Shown here: one piece after another, positions 1 to 6,730 of the stretch | Position numbering within the stretch: position 1 is the stretch's first letter | How the letters are laid out: every line of letters begins with the position of its first letter | NCBI GenBank assembly: GCA_003552325.1 | Contig: PUKM01000172.1 | Location: forward strand, 1 to 13,249 | Length of the DNA: 13,249 nucleotides | Source: Natrialbaceae archaeon | GTDB lineage: Archaea > Halobacteriota > Halobacteria > Halobacteriales > Natrialbaceae | Direction of reading: 5' to 3' | Made by a program: the position numbers and the translations under genes | The notes under the pieces: model-generated | Database searches by the model: none | Told to the model about the DNA's origin: nothing | Seen by the model: only the letters and a program-made list of their open reading frames with translations

Positions 1-13
1 CTCGAGCCAACTA

Positions 14-1255
14 TCACACCGGCTGTCGGAGCCCCCACTGATCCTCGAGTGGGTCGAGTCGATGGGGTTCGCTCCCACGTGTCGCCAGGATCCCGGTGTG
101 GTAGTACATCGCTTTGAGCTGGAACACCGTTGGAGCGTGATAGACGGACCCATTCTCGAGCGCCGACAGCCGCAACTCATTATCGGGCGACAGCACCTGC
201 CGCCTGGTTGCCTCGTCGCCGCGGATGAAGAGTTCGATAGCGAACGTTGGATGCAGTTGGTGCAGCCGCTCGACGAACTCGACCAGGGTCGGCTCGGCTT
301 TCCCATCGGCTGCGAGCGCCTGGAGTTCCGTCACCAGCAACGATGTGGCGGGGTACTGGTAGACGATCCGGCGGGCGAGCTGACCCCACGCTGGATCGAG
401 GTCCACGAATCGTTTCCGGGATCGGTACCAGTCCCCGAATGTCTCGAGGGCGCTGATGACCGAGCCATGGCGCTCGAGGGCGAATCGGATCACTTCCTGA
501 CCGAGTGGCGTACAGACCACGCCACTGGGTCGCGTTTCGATCAGGCTGAGAAACTCGGCTCCACGTCGTGCCTCGTCGACGGCTCCGACGACGTCGTACT
601 GCTCGAGTAGAGCTGGTGTCTCGCCCGCTGCGTAGTGTGCCAGTGGATAGCCGAGGTAGTTCTTCGGGTGGTTCAACCCGAAGGATTGGTGGGCCACTCC
701 CTGTGCGCTCGCCTGGAATCTGATCGCATTTGCGGGCGCACTCGTTCGGTTGCCGACGACGCGAGGGCGCTCGAGCGGGCGGACGGTCCCGTCCGGTTCG
801 ACGCCGAGGATGCCGACGTTCAGTTCGCGGGCGAGTGTGCGGTCGGTCTGAGAAATTGCCCCACAGGGGGCGGCCAGATAGGCAGCGTTCGCCTCGTGTA
901 ACCGGTCATGCGCTTGGACGATGCCGCGTTCGGTGTCGACCCCACGGTCGGTGTAGCCCTTGGCTTCCACGACGACGAGCGGTGGCTCGCTGCCAAACCG
1001 ATCGACGGCAAGGAGGCCCTCAGCAGGGCGTCCGACGCCGACGAGATCGGGGTACCCACCACCGATGGCAACCCGGTTGAACGGTGCCAACGCCTCGAGG
1101 ACGTCAGTCTCGAGCACGCGCCCGGGTCGCCACTCAGTGGTCGAAAACTGGGTGTCAACGACGGTGTAGTTGGCGTCGTCCCCGTCGGAAAACAGGGACC
1201 GTTTGGCGTGTGCGAGGACGTGGGGCTCCCCGAGGTCGTCGACCGTGGCGCTCAT
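14..1255 (-). CDS. PD-(D/E)XK nuclease-like protein, function unknown
   Basis: Complete 413-residue protein with an ATG start at 1255 and a TGA stop at 14-16. I do not recognise a named family. The N-terminal half carries a restriction-endonuclease-fold signature: P69-D70 in GGGYPDLVGVG, then a hydrophobic strand ending in E97-A98-K99 (PPLVVVEAKG), with a Gln at 114 in the following helix. This is the D...ExK spacing of PD-(D/E)XK nucleases. There is no methyltransferase, helicase or ATPase motif and no partner gene in view. The C-terminal ~200 residues are mixed alpha/beta and include TPLGQEVIRFALE (about 249-261), which resembles the start of a winged-helix segment (inference). No signal peptide or membrane segment is visible, so it is probably cytoplasmic. 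A weak AT-rich stretch (1275-1285) lies about 25 nt upstream, consistent with a leaderless transcript. It is divergent from the arvABC operon across 212 bp. A DNA repair or defence role is possible but unproven. Confidence 0.85.
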   Translation of the reverse strand: MSATVDDLGEPHVLAHAKRSLFSDGDDANYTVVDTQFSTTEWRPGRVLETDVLEALAPFNRVAIGGGYPDLVGVGRPAEGLLAVDRFGSEPPLVVVEAKGYTDRGVDTERGIVQAHDRLHEANAAYLAAPCGAISQTDRTLARELNVGILGVEPDGTVRPLERPRVVGNRTSAPANAIRFQASAQGVAHQSFGLNHPKNYLGYPLAHYAAGETPALLEQYDVVGAVDEARRGAEFLSLIETRPSGVVCTPLGQEVIRFALERHGSVISALETFGDWYRSRKRFVDLDPAWGQLARRIVYQYPATSLLVTELQALAADGKAEPTLVEFVERLHQLHPTFAIELFIRGDEATRRQVLSPDNELRLSALENGSVYHAPTVFQLKAMYYHTGILATRGSEPHRLDPLEDQWGLRQPV

Positions 1256-1311
1256 GGGCGTGTTTTCGAGGGCGGGAAAATGAACCTTTCTGCAGTTCGA
1301 ACGGACCGCTG

Positions 1312-1329
1312 CTGGAGGGGTACCCCCAG
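1312..1329. repeat. GGGGTACCCC palindrome in the divergent spacer
   Basis: A perfect 10-bp palindrome (GGGGTACCCC, 1317-1326) is extended by imperfect flanks, giving CTGGAGGGGTACCCCCAG. It lies about 60 bp upstream of the 413-residue gene and about 140 bp upstream of arvA. It could be an operator. A role as a terminator is unlikely because no gene ends here. Confidence 0.5.
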
Positions 1330-1336
1330 AGATCGG

Positions 1337-1440
1337 CAGACTCGAGGGCGCTATCGCAGACGTATCTTTCAGCTGTGACAGACACTCTCTGTGTCTGACG
1401 TAGACTTAAGTGAATCGGGTTCAGTAATACGCGCAGACAC
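1337..1440. repeat. Cluster of CAGAC elements with an inverted repeat
   Basis: CAGAC occurs on the plus strand at 1337, 1357, 1379 and 1434, and inverted (GTCTG) at 1393-1397. The first three are spaced 20 and 22 bp, about two helical turns. The copies at 1379 and 1391 form a perfect 7-bp inverted repeat, CAGACAC-5 nt-GTGTCTG (1379-1397), and CAGACAC recurs at 1434-1440. By chance a 5-mer should appear about 0.2 times in this length on both strands. The cluster sits just upstream of and across the likely arvA promoter, so a repressor or activator binding array is the simplest reading. Confidence 0.5.
1403..1411 (+). promoter_or_regulatory. Probable arvA TATA-like element
   Basis: The AT-rich stretch GACTTAAGT lies about 60 nt upstream of the arvA ATG and would place transcription start near 1432-1438. 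The message would then carry a leader of roughly 30 nt. It lies directly after the CAGACAC inverted repeat. Sequence inspection only. Confidence 0.35.
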
Positions 1441-1452
1441 ACGCTGCTGTGT

Positions 1453-1457
1453 GGAGG
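1453..1457 (+). promoter_or_regulatory. Shine-Dalgarno of arvA
   Basis: GGAGG lies 10 nt upstream of the ATG at 1468, supporting that start. It is the clearest Shine-Dalgarno in the window; most other genes here look leaderless. It also implies that the arvA transcript has a 5' leader. Confidence 0.6.
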
Positions 1458-1467
1458 ATTCCAAAGG

Positions 1468-2106
1468 ATGGGATTGATTTCAGGACTTAGAGACAGCATT
1501 TCCCGCGTCACGGACGGCCTGTTCTCCGAACAGGAGCCAAAGCGGATCGGTATCTATGGCCCCCCAAACGCCGGAAAGACGACACTTGCGAACCGTATCG
1601 CCCGAGACTGGACCGGTGACGCCATCGGGACCGAAAGCCACATCCCCCACGAAACGCGACGCGCTCGCCGAAAGGAAGGCGTCGAAATCGAACGGAACGG
1701 GAAATCGGTGACTATCGACATCGTCGACACCCCTGGTGTGACGACCAAAGTCGACTACGAGGAGTTCACCGACGAGATGGACAAAGACGACGCGATTCGA
1801 CGCTCGCGTGAGGCAACTGAAGGCGTCGCAGAGGCCATGCACTGGCTTCGTGAGGACGTCGATGGTGTCATCTACGTGCTCGACAGCGCCGAAGATCCGA
1901 TCACGCAGGTCAATACGATGTTGATCGGGATTATCGAATCCCGTGACCTCCCCGTGTTGATCTTTGCGAACAAAATCGACCTCGAGGAGTCGAGCGTCAA
2001 GCGGATCGAAGATGCGTTCCCCCAGCACAAAACGGTGCCACTATCGGCGAAAGAAGGAGAGAATATGGACGAAGTGTACGGAAACATCGCGGAGTACTTC
2101 GGATAA
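1468..2106 (+). CDS. arvA: Era/Ras-like small GTPase ArvA (OapA), vesiculation GTPase
   Basis: 212 residues. All main G motifs are visible: G1 P-loop GPPNAGKT (31-38), G3 DTPG (87-90), G4 NKID (168-171) and G5 SAK (193-195). The core is a single GTPase domain with no KH or other C-terminal extension, unlike bacterial Era. Residues 3-19 have hydrophobics at 3, 4, 7, 11, 14, 18 and 19, giving one apolar face, as expected of a membrane-binding amphipathic helix like that of Arf/Sar1 (inference). The gene heads a three-gene operon with the DUF2073 and zinc-ribbon genes, an order I recognise from haloarchaea as oapABC. The orthologous GTPase of Haloferax volcanii has been reported as necessary for extracellular-vesicle formation and renamed ArvA; that is family knowledge, not visible here. 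A GGAGG ribosome site supports the ATG start. The orc1/cdc6 gene that often neighbours oapA is not in this window. Confidence 0.92.
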   Translation: MGLISGLRDSISRVTDGLFSEQEPKRIGIYGPPNAGKTTLANRIARDWTGDAIGTESHIPHETRRARRKEGVEIERNGKSVTIDIVDTPGVTTKVDYEEFTDEMDKDDAIRRSREATEGVAEAMHWLREDVDGVIYVLDSAEDPITQVNTMLIGIIESRDLPVLIFANKIDLEESSVKRIEDAFPQHKTVPLSAKEGENMDEVYGNIAEYFG

Positions 2107-2108
2107 CT

Positions 2109-2507
2109 ATGCCGGAAGCAACGAACGTAGACGACGACCGCCGTGATGGCGTCCAGATCGACCTCATCAGCGGCCAGCGGATGGATGGCATGGCGAGCAT
2201 GGAGAAGATCCGAATGATACTCGATGGGGTCCACAATGGAAATATCGTCATCCTCGAGGAGGGATTGACGCCGGATGAAGAGAGCAAACTCATCGAGGTG
2301 ACGATGGCCGAAATCAGCCCCGACGAGTTCAACGGCATCGAAATCGAAACCTATCCGAAATCGAGCACCCGTGACTCCTCACTGCTTGGTCGAATCATGG
2401 GCGGAGACGAACCGCCAAAGAAGTTGACGGTTATCGGCCCCGCCAACCAGATCGAAACCCTGCATAAAGACGAGACGCTCATCAGCGCACTCGTCTCCAG
2501 AAACTAA
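2109..2507 (+). CDS. arvB: DUF2073 protein ArvB (OapB)
   Basis: 132 residues, starting 2 nt after the arvA stop with no Shine-Dalgarno, so translation is probably coupled to arvA. It is a small soluble alpha/beta protein with no signal peptide and no cysteines. Recognisable DUF2073-type segments are ISGQRMDGMASMEKI (20-34), a hydrophobic strand NIVILEEGLTPDEE (45-58) and a C-terminal KLTVIGPANQIETLHKD (105-121). Its biochemical role is unknown. Constant linkage to the GTPase suggests it is a regulator or scaffold of ArvA, for example an exchange or activating factor (inference). The encoded set has been tied to vesicle production in Haloferax. The start is the only ATG near the arvA stop and leaves no overlap. 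Confidence 0.9.
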   Translation: MPEATNVDDDRRDGVQIDLISGQRMDGMASMEKIRMILDGVHNGNIVILEEGLTPDEESKLIEVTMAEISPDEFNGIEIETYPKSSTRDSSLLGRIMGGDEPPKKLTVIGPANQIETLHKDETLISALVSRN

Positions 2508-2510
2508 CGA

Positions 2511-3293
2511 ATGCCCCATCAGTGTACGACCTGCGACCGAACGTTTCCTGACGGCTCGAAAGAGATGCTCTCGGGCTGTCCAGACTGTGGCGGCAACAAG
2601 TTTCAGTTCACCCCAAAGCGGCCACAGTCATCCACGCAGCGTGAAGAGGGGCGACAGCGCACTTCTGGGCAGTCGATGACGACTGACGACGACAGCACGG
2701 CGACTGGCGACAGCGCCATACCCACGGACGAATCAGCCTCGAGTGAGGGTTCTCCCCCTGGCGAATCCAGTTCGTTCGGTGCGTGGCCCGACTCTGCACG
2801 TCGCCCGGCGGATCGGTCGGACGCATCGTTGACTGAATCGGACCGGGTCGAAAGTGGAACGCACGGTCGACGGCAGGAATCTGGAACCGACTTTACTGGT
2901 GACAGCACCGGCGCCGATACCAGCGTCAGTGCCGAGGAAGAAAACGCCGCACAGGCCAGTGCTCGCAGTGACGTGGTTACGCGGGATGAGCTCCCAGCGC
3001 ACACTCGCGACGGGCAACACGAGGATCCGCTCGAGGGGACGGCCCACGAAGCCCCCCCGGAAACACACGAAGGGCGTGTCGTCAGTGAACCGGACGAGGA
3101 GCGACCCTCGCTCGATGAACTCCGTGAGGAGTTGAACGATCAGTTCGAGAGCATCAAAATCGTTCGGCCTGGCCAGTACGAACTGAATTTGATGGAATTG
3201 TACGACCGCGAGGAGTACATCGTCTCGTTACAGGAGGATGGTCGGTACGTGATCGACGTCCCTGATTCGTGGCGCGACGGCGACGACCACTGA
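2511..3293 (+). CDS. arvC: Zinc-ribbon protein ArvC (OapC) with long acidic linker
   Basis: 260 residues in three parts. An N-terminal zinc ribbon has two CxxC pairs (C5/C8 and C23/C26). About 165 residues (35-200) follow, rich in Ser, Thr, Asp, Glu and Gly with few hydrophobics, predicted disordered. A compact C-terminal domain (about 201-256) includes LDELREELNDQFESIKIV and YDREEYIVSLQ and ends near DVPDSW. The domain pair matches the OapC/ArvC family (DUF2072-type). It starts 3 nt after the arvB stop, without a ribosome site, as the last gene of the operon. The zinc ribbon and the C-terminal domain would each bind a partner, with the linker as a flexible tether (inference). The linker length is unlikely to be conserved. 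Function beyond association with the GTPase system is unknown. Confidence 0.9.
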   Translation: MPHQCTTCDRTFPDGSKEMLSGCPDCGGNKFQFTPKRPQSSTQREEGRQRTSGQSMTTDDDSTATGDSAIPTDESASSEGSPPGESSSFGAWPDSARRPADRSDASLTESDRVESGTHGRRQESGTDFTGDSTGADTSVSAEEENAAQASARSDVVTRDELPAHTRDGQHEDPLEGTAHEAPPETHEGRVVSEPDEERPSLDELREELNDQFESIKIVRPGQYELNLMELYDREEYIVSLQEDGRYVIDVPDSWRDGDDH

Positions 3294-3482
3294 GCGTGAT
3301 TGGTTTACGGTCTCGTGATGCCATTACGGCGCCTCGGGAACGCTTTCGTCACGGATAAACAGGTGTTCCGGTGTTCGACCTGGTAATCCATTGGAAGATA
3401 CCTTCGGACCAGCATTTTCACCGTGTCGACCAGAGTCAACCACGACTCGAGGGGCACCGTTTAGAAGACGTGACGGCCAGCG

Positions 3483-4970
3483 TCAGTACTTGTATTCCGA
3501 TGGCTCGAGGCCGAGTTCGTCGTAGAACTGCTGGTCGATCCGGTCACGGTCGGCACGCCAGGAATCGAACGAGGATGGACTTGTGGGGTAGGCATCGTAC
3601 TGCCTCTCGTAGGTTGAGACGAATCCACGAGTCGTGTTGACGCCCGTAACTGCGTCGTAGAGATCACCACGGCTCACCCCGAGTTTGTTGAACGTATCCT
3701 TTCGATACTCGCCGATGACGTTTCTCAGCACGCCCGCTCCAACGAGGAGTTTGCTCGAGAAACTGTCGACTTCCCTCGAGGTGCCGACGATTTCCCGGAG
3801 TTCTTTTTCGGGAAGTAACGCCGTGACGGCCCGCAACACGGTCACGTCGATCGAACTGGCGGCGACGTTGTAGGCATCCCAGGCAGCGAGTTTCGCGGCT
3901 TCGCCGTGTTCGCGATAGAGCCACCGGTTGTGTTCCCAGAGGCCGGCCTCAGAGAGGTCTCCGTCTTCGACGGCTTCGGCGGCGGCACGCCCCGCGGAGT
4001 ACCCCGAGTAGGCTGCGCCGCGAATCCCTTTCCCCGTGATGGGATGGGTGGTGCCAGCCGCGCCTCCGGCCGTGAGGTACCCCGGGGCGACCATCGAGTC
4101 GAGGGGTCGACGCAGGGCGATGGAGGAGCCGAGTTTGTCCGTGGTGCCGAATTTGGTGGCGACCGTCGCACCCTGGAACTCAGGGCGGGCTTCGATATCT
4201 TGACGGAGTCGGTCGGCGAGCGGGATCGGCGTCTTGTTCATCTGAAATCCGAGCCCGACGTTGATCTGCGTTGGCGTTCGTGGGAAGTACCAGATGTAGC
4301 CCATCTCCTCGAGCGGTTTGCCGACGATGGCGTTCGCATACTCGACAGGCTCGGACGTCTCGATAATTTCCCGGTAGGCCGAGCCGAAGTGGGTGTAGTG
4401 AGGGAGTTCGAAGGTCGGTTCGCCATCGGTGTCGAGTGCGTTAAAGTCGATGAGATCCTGGATGAGCGACTGTGCGCCGGCGGTGTCGATCAGGACGTCA
4501 CACTCGTAGGTGACGGGCTCTCCATCGCGAACCGCTTTGAGCCCGGTTACCCGTCCGTTCTGTGTGACGTCGTTCACGACGGTATCGTAGTGCTGTGTGA
4601 CGCCGAGGGCGGCGGTTTGCTCGAGGAGGCGTTGGCCGAATTCGTACCGATCGATGACGTTGCTGCCGTCTTCGTACGGAAGGACCTTCCGAACGTCCAA
4701 CGATTCGTCCCACCACTCGATTTGGTCGATGTTGTTGTCGATGAGGACGCGCTCGTCGTCAGCGATGGCGTCCATATCGAGCGGGCCCGGATATTTTTCG
4801 GGATCTCGTGGACTTTTTATCGCGTCCCCACAGGCGATATGTCCGCCCCTATCACGTGATTTCCGCTCGAGTTGGAGAACGTCGATTCCTGCCGCTGCTG
4901 CGGTCGCTGCCGCAAAACAGCCCGCTATCCCGCCACCGACGACGATCACCTCGTGCTGAATGCGCCCCAT
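3483..4970 (-). CDS. Geranylgeranyl reductase family FAD-dependent oxidoreductase
   Basis: 495 residues. The N-terminal Rossmann dinucleotide motif is VVGGGIAG (GxGxxG at 12-17), with an acidic residue ending strand 2 (LERK, 34-37). CGDAIKSP (47-54) matches the family's CG[DE] loop near the flavin. YIWYFPRTPTQINVGLG (225-241) is the YxWxFP...NVGxG signature of geranylgeranyl reductases. The usual GDAAG flavin motif appears here as GGAAGTTHPITGKGI (302-316), with Gly in the Asp position. Such enzymes saturate isoprenoid chains of archaeal membrane lipids, and some act on the menaquinone tail. Haloarchaea carry several paralogues and I cannot tell which substrate this one uses. The C-terminus (about 440-495) extends beyond the shortest family members. 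It is probably membrane-associated, with no clear signal peptide. It converges on arvC across 189 bp and is divergent from the MATE gene. Confidence 0.87.
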   Translation of the reverse strand: MGRIQHEVIVVGGGIAGCFAAATAAAAGIDVLQLERKSRDRGGHIACGDAIKSPRDPEKYPGPLDMDAIADDERVLIDNNIDQIEWWDESLDVRKVLPYEDGSNVIDRYEFGQRLLEQTAALGVTQHYDTVVNDVTQNGRVTGLKAVRDGEPVTYECDVLIDTAGAQSLIQDLIDFNALDTDGEPTFELPHYTHFGSAYREIIETSEPVEYANAIVGKPLEEMGYIWYFPRTPTQINVGLGFQMNKTPIPLADRLRQDIEARPEFQGATVATKFGTTDKLGSSIALRRPLDSMVAPGYLTAGGAAGTTHPITGKGIRGAAYSGYSAGRAAAEAVEDGDLSEAGLWEHNRWLYREHGEAAKLAAWDAYNVAASSIDVTVLRAVTALLPEKELREIVGTSREVDSFSSKLLVGAGVLRNVIGEYRKDTFNKLGVSRGDLYDAVTGVNTTRGFVSTYERQYDAYPTSPSSFDSWRADRDRIDQQFYDELGLEPSEYKY

Positions 4971-5024
4971 TGGATGCTATCCCAGTGTTAGGAAATCAGG
5001 AACGTAACTGTTGCTTTTGCAGTC

Positions 5025-5045
5025 GTCAGTAAGTGGGTGACTGAC
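5025..5045. promoter_or_regulatory. Inverted repeat GTCAGT-N9-ACTGAC, possible operator
   Basis: Perfect 6-bp arms (5025-5030 and 5040-5045) are separated by 9 nt, in the divergent spacer between the reductase and the MATE gene. Centre-to-centre geometry fits a dimeric helix-turn-helix repressor. A second inverted repeat follows 2 bp later. Confidence 0.45.
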
Positions 5046-5047
5046 TT

Positions 5048-5063
5048 GGCGGTAAAAGCCGCC
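5048..5063. promoter_or_regulatory. Inverted repeat GGCGG-TAAAAG-CCGCC around a TATA-like core
   Basis: Five-bp GC arms enclose TAAAAG, which could itself be a TATA-like element for the MATE gene (start 5123, giving a leader of about 40 nt). An alternative TATA-like run, CCCTTTTGAG (5088-5097), lies nearer the GTG start and would give a leaderless message. Protein bound here would block polymerase, so an operator over a promoter is plausible. Confidence 0.4.
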
Positions 5064-5122
5064 GCGAGACCCTCTTACAGACAGGAGCCCTTTTGAGGAC
5101 TGCTCCGTGATAGCCGATAGAC

Positions 5123-6652
5123 GTGAGTGCAGATGGGCCGTCGGACGATGACCACTCCGGTGTGAGTACCGACGAAACCGACGCGGAGATGGATAGCGTC
5201 TCCCCGGACGGTGTCGAGCCCGAGGAGCGAAAAGGGATCGACATGACGGAGGGGTCGATCTCCACGAAACTCGTCCATCTCGCGTGGCCACTCGTGCTCG
5301 GGAATCTGTTGCAAACCTTCTACAACCTGGCAGATATGTTTTGGGTCGGCCGCGTCAGTGCCGATGCCGTCGCTGCTGTCTCGCTCATGTTCCCACTCTC
5401 GTGGATGTTCGTCTCGACTGCGATGGGGCTCACTGCGGCGACGATCGCGTTGGTCTCACAGCACGTTGGCGCGGATGACCAGCGAGCGGCAGACCGAGTC
5501 GTCGGCCAGACGATCTTACTGGCAGTCGCCGTCTCGAGTATTCTCGCCACGGTGGGCTTGTATTTCAGACGGCCGCTGTTGACACTGATCGGGGCGCGAG
5601 ATCAGGTGTTCGTCGAAGCACTCGCGTATATCGAGGTCATCTTTCTGGCGCTGCCACTGACGTTTCTGTTCTTCGCGTTTCGTTCGTCCTTACAGGGTGC
5701 GGGTGACACCAAGACCGCGATGTACCTCGTGTTGATTTCAGCGGGGATCAATGTCGTCCTGGATCCGTTTTTCATCCTCGGGTGGGGCCCGTTCCCGGAG
5801 ATGGGTACGCAGGGGGCCGCCGTTGCGACGTTTATCGCTCGAGCGTTCGCGACGCTTGCGGGGATCTACATCCTCCTCGATGGTCGGTATGGTGTTCGTC
5901 TGCGACTCTCCGATTTGAAGCCGAATCTCCGGATCCAGCGGCAGTTGATCGATATTGGGTATCCGGCGACGTTCGACGGTTGGGCCCGGAGTTTTGCGGC
6001 CGTTGCCATGGCTGGATTCGTCGCCCGGTTTGGTGCTGCACCGACGGCTGCCTACGGGATCGTCGTCAGGTTGATGTCCGTCACGTGGTCGGTATCCGGG
6101 GCCGTCGGTGACGCGACGGCAACGGGCGTGGGTCAGAACCTTGGCGCAAAAACGCCTGACAGGGCAGCCACCGTAGCGAAAATTGCGACTGCCGGGACGA
6201 TGGTGTTCATCTTCGGAATCGCCGCCATCATCATGGCGTTCCCACACCAGGCGATGGGTATCTTCGTCGACGACCCCGAAGTTGTGACTGAGGGGGCGAT
6301 CTTTATCCGCATTAACGCCCCGTTCTGGGCGCTCTTCGCTGGTGTCATGGTGATTCAGGGAGCGTTCAGAGGGGCCGGAAACACCCGTGAAGCGATGATC
6401 CTCTCATTGCTGTCACGGTGGGTCCTCCGTATTCCGGTTGCCTTGGTGCTGGCTTTCGCCTGGGTGGTTACGATTCCGGGTCTCGGGATTACGATCAGCG
6501 CCTTCGACTGGGGCGTCGAAGGGATCTGGTGGGCGTTCTCCTTCGGTATGGGTGGCTCGTTCGTCATTGCCGTCATCTGGTTCCGACTCGGAACCTGGCG
6601 AGAAGCCGTCATCGAGGATTCGAGCAGTGAGGAGTCAGCTCCAACCCCGTGA
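5123..6652 (+). CDS. MATE family multidrug/cation exporter
   Basis: 509 residues, a polytopic inner-membrane transporter of the MATE (DinF/NorM-like) family, usually exporting organic cations or drugs in exchange for H+ or Na+. About 12 membrane segments are visible from residue 50 to 490. The typical first-helix motif LLQTFYNLADMFWVGRV lies at 62-78. The two halves show the family's pseudo-symmetry: QGAGDTKTAM (191-200) in the first and RGAGNTREAM (416-425) in the second. The substrate cannot be inferred. The assigned GTG start at 5123 adds an acidic, low-complexity tail of 40 residues before MTEGSISTK. In-frame alternatives are GTG 5162 and ATG 5243, and the last would give a protein of normal family length. 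None has a good Shine-Dalgarno. The spacer upstream contains two inverted repeats, suggesting control by a repressor, but no regulator gene is adjacent. Confidence 0.93.
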   Translation: MSADGPSDDDHSGVSTDETDAEMDSVSPDGVEPEERKGIDMTEGSISTKLVHLAWPLVLGNLLQTFYNLADMFWVGRVSADAVAAVSLMFPLSWMFVSTAMGLTAATIALVSQHVGADDQRAADRVVGQTILLAVAVSSILATVGLYFRRPLLTLIGARDQVFVEALAYIEVIFLALPLTFLFFAFRSSLQGAGDTKTAMYLVLISAGINVVLDPFFILGWGPFPEMGTQGAAVATFIARAFATLAGIYILLDGRYGVRLRLSDLKPNLRIQRQLIDIGYPATFDGWARSFAAVAMAGFVARFGAAPTAAYGIVVRLMSVTWSVSGAVGDATATGVGQNLGAKTPDRAATVAKIATAGTMVFIFGIAAIIMAFPHQAMGIFVDDPEVVTEGAIFIRINAPFWALFAGVMVIQGAFRGAGNTREAMILSLLSRWVLRIPVALVLAFAWVVTIPGLGITISAFDWGVEGIWWAFSFGMGGSFVIAVIWFRLGTWREAVIEDSSSEESAPTP

Positions 6653-6694
6653 GCCGTCGAACGGGGAGTGACGCTCTCGTCGATGGCCGGAGAC

Positions 6695-6704
6695 AATATA
6701 TAAT
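6695..6704 (+). promoter_or_regulatory. TATA box of the histidine kinase gene
   Basis: AATATATAAT is the most TATA-like run in the window, centred about 31 nt upstream of the ATG at 6731. It predicts a leaderless or nearly leaderless transcript. It shows the kinase need not depend on read-through from the MATE gene 78 bp upstream. A second AT-rich run (6718-6725) is too close to the start to serve as its TATA box. Confidence 0.65.
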
Positions 6705-6730
6705 GGGAAAAAAGTGTATTAAAAAGGCGA

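Noticed and set aside
62..610. 182-codon plus-strand frame opposite the nuclease-like gene
   Set aside because: Antisense to a frame with a coherent PD-(D/E)XK signature; no support of its own.
14..1255. Restriction-modification or other multi-gene defence system around the nuclease-like gene
   Set aside because: No methyltransferase, helicase, ATPase, toxin or antitoxin partner is visible; the left neighbour is outside the window, so the system claim cannot be supported.
1256..1467. Replication origin beside arvA
   Set aside because: Linkage of oapA to origins made this worth a look, but no orc1 gene is in the window, no repeated long origin-recognition boxes are visible, and the spacer is short and not strikingly AT-rich.
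3294..3482. Small gene or RNA in the arvC/reductase convergent spacer
   Set aside because: The only longer frame here (from 3371) runs antisense into the reductase gene, and I see no hairpin or T run that would mark an RNA gene or terminator.
3906..4859. 317-codon open frame on the plus strand opposite the geranylgeranyl reductase gene
   Set aside because: It lies wholly antisense to a well-supported enzyme, its translation resembles no family and has the composition of a mirrored GC-rich frame.
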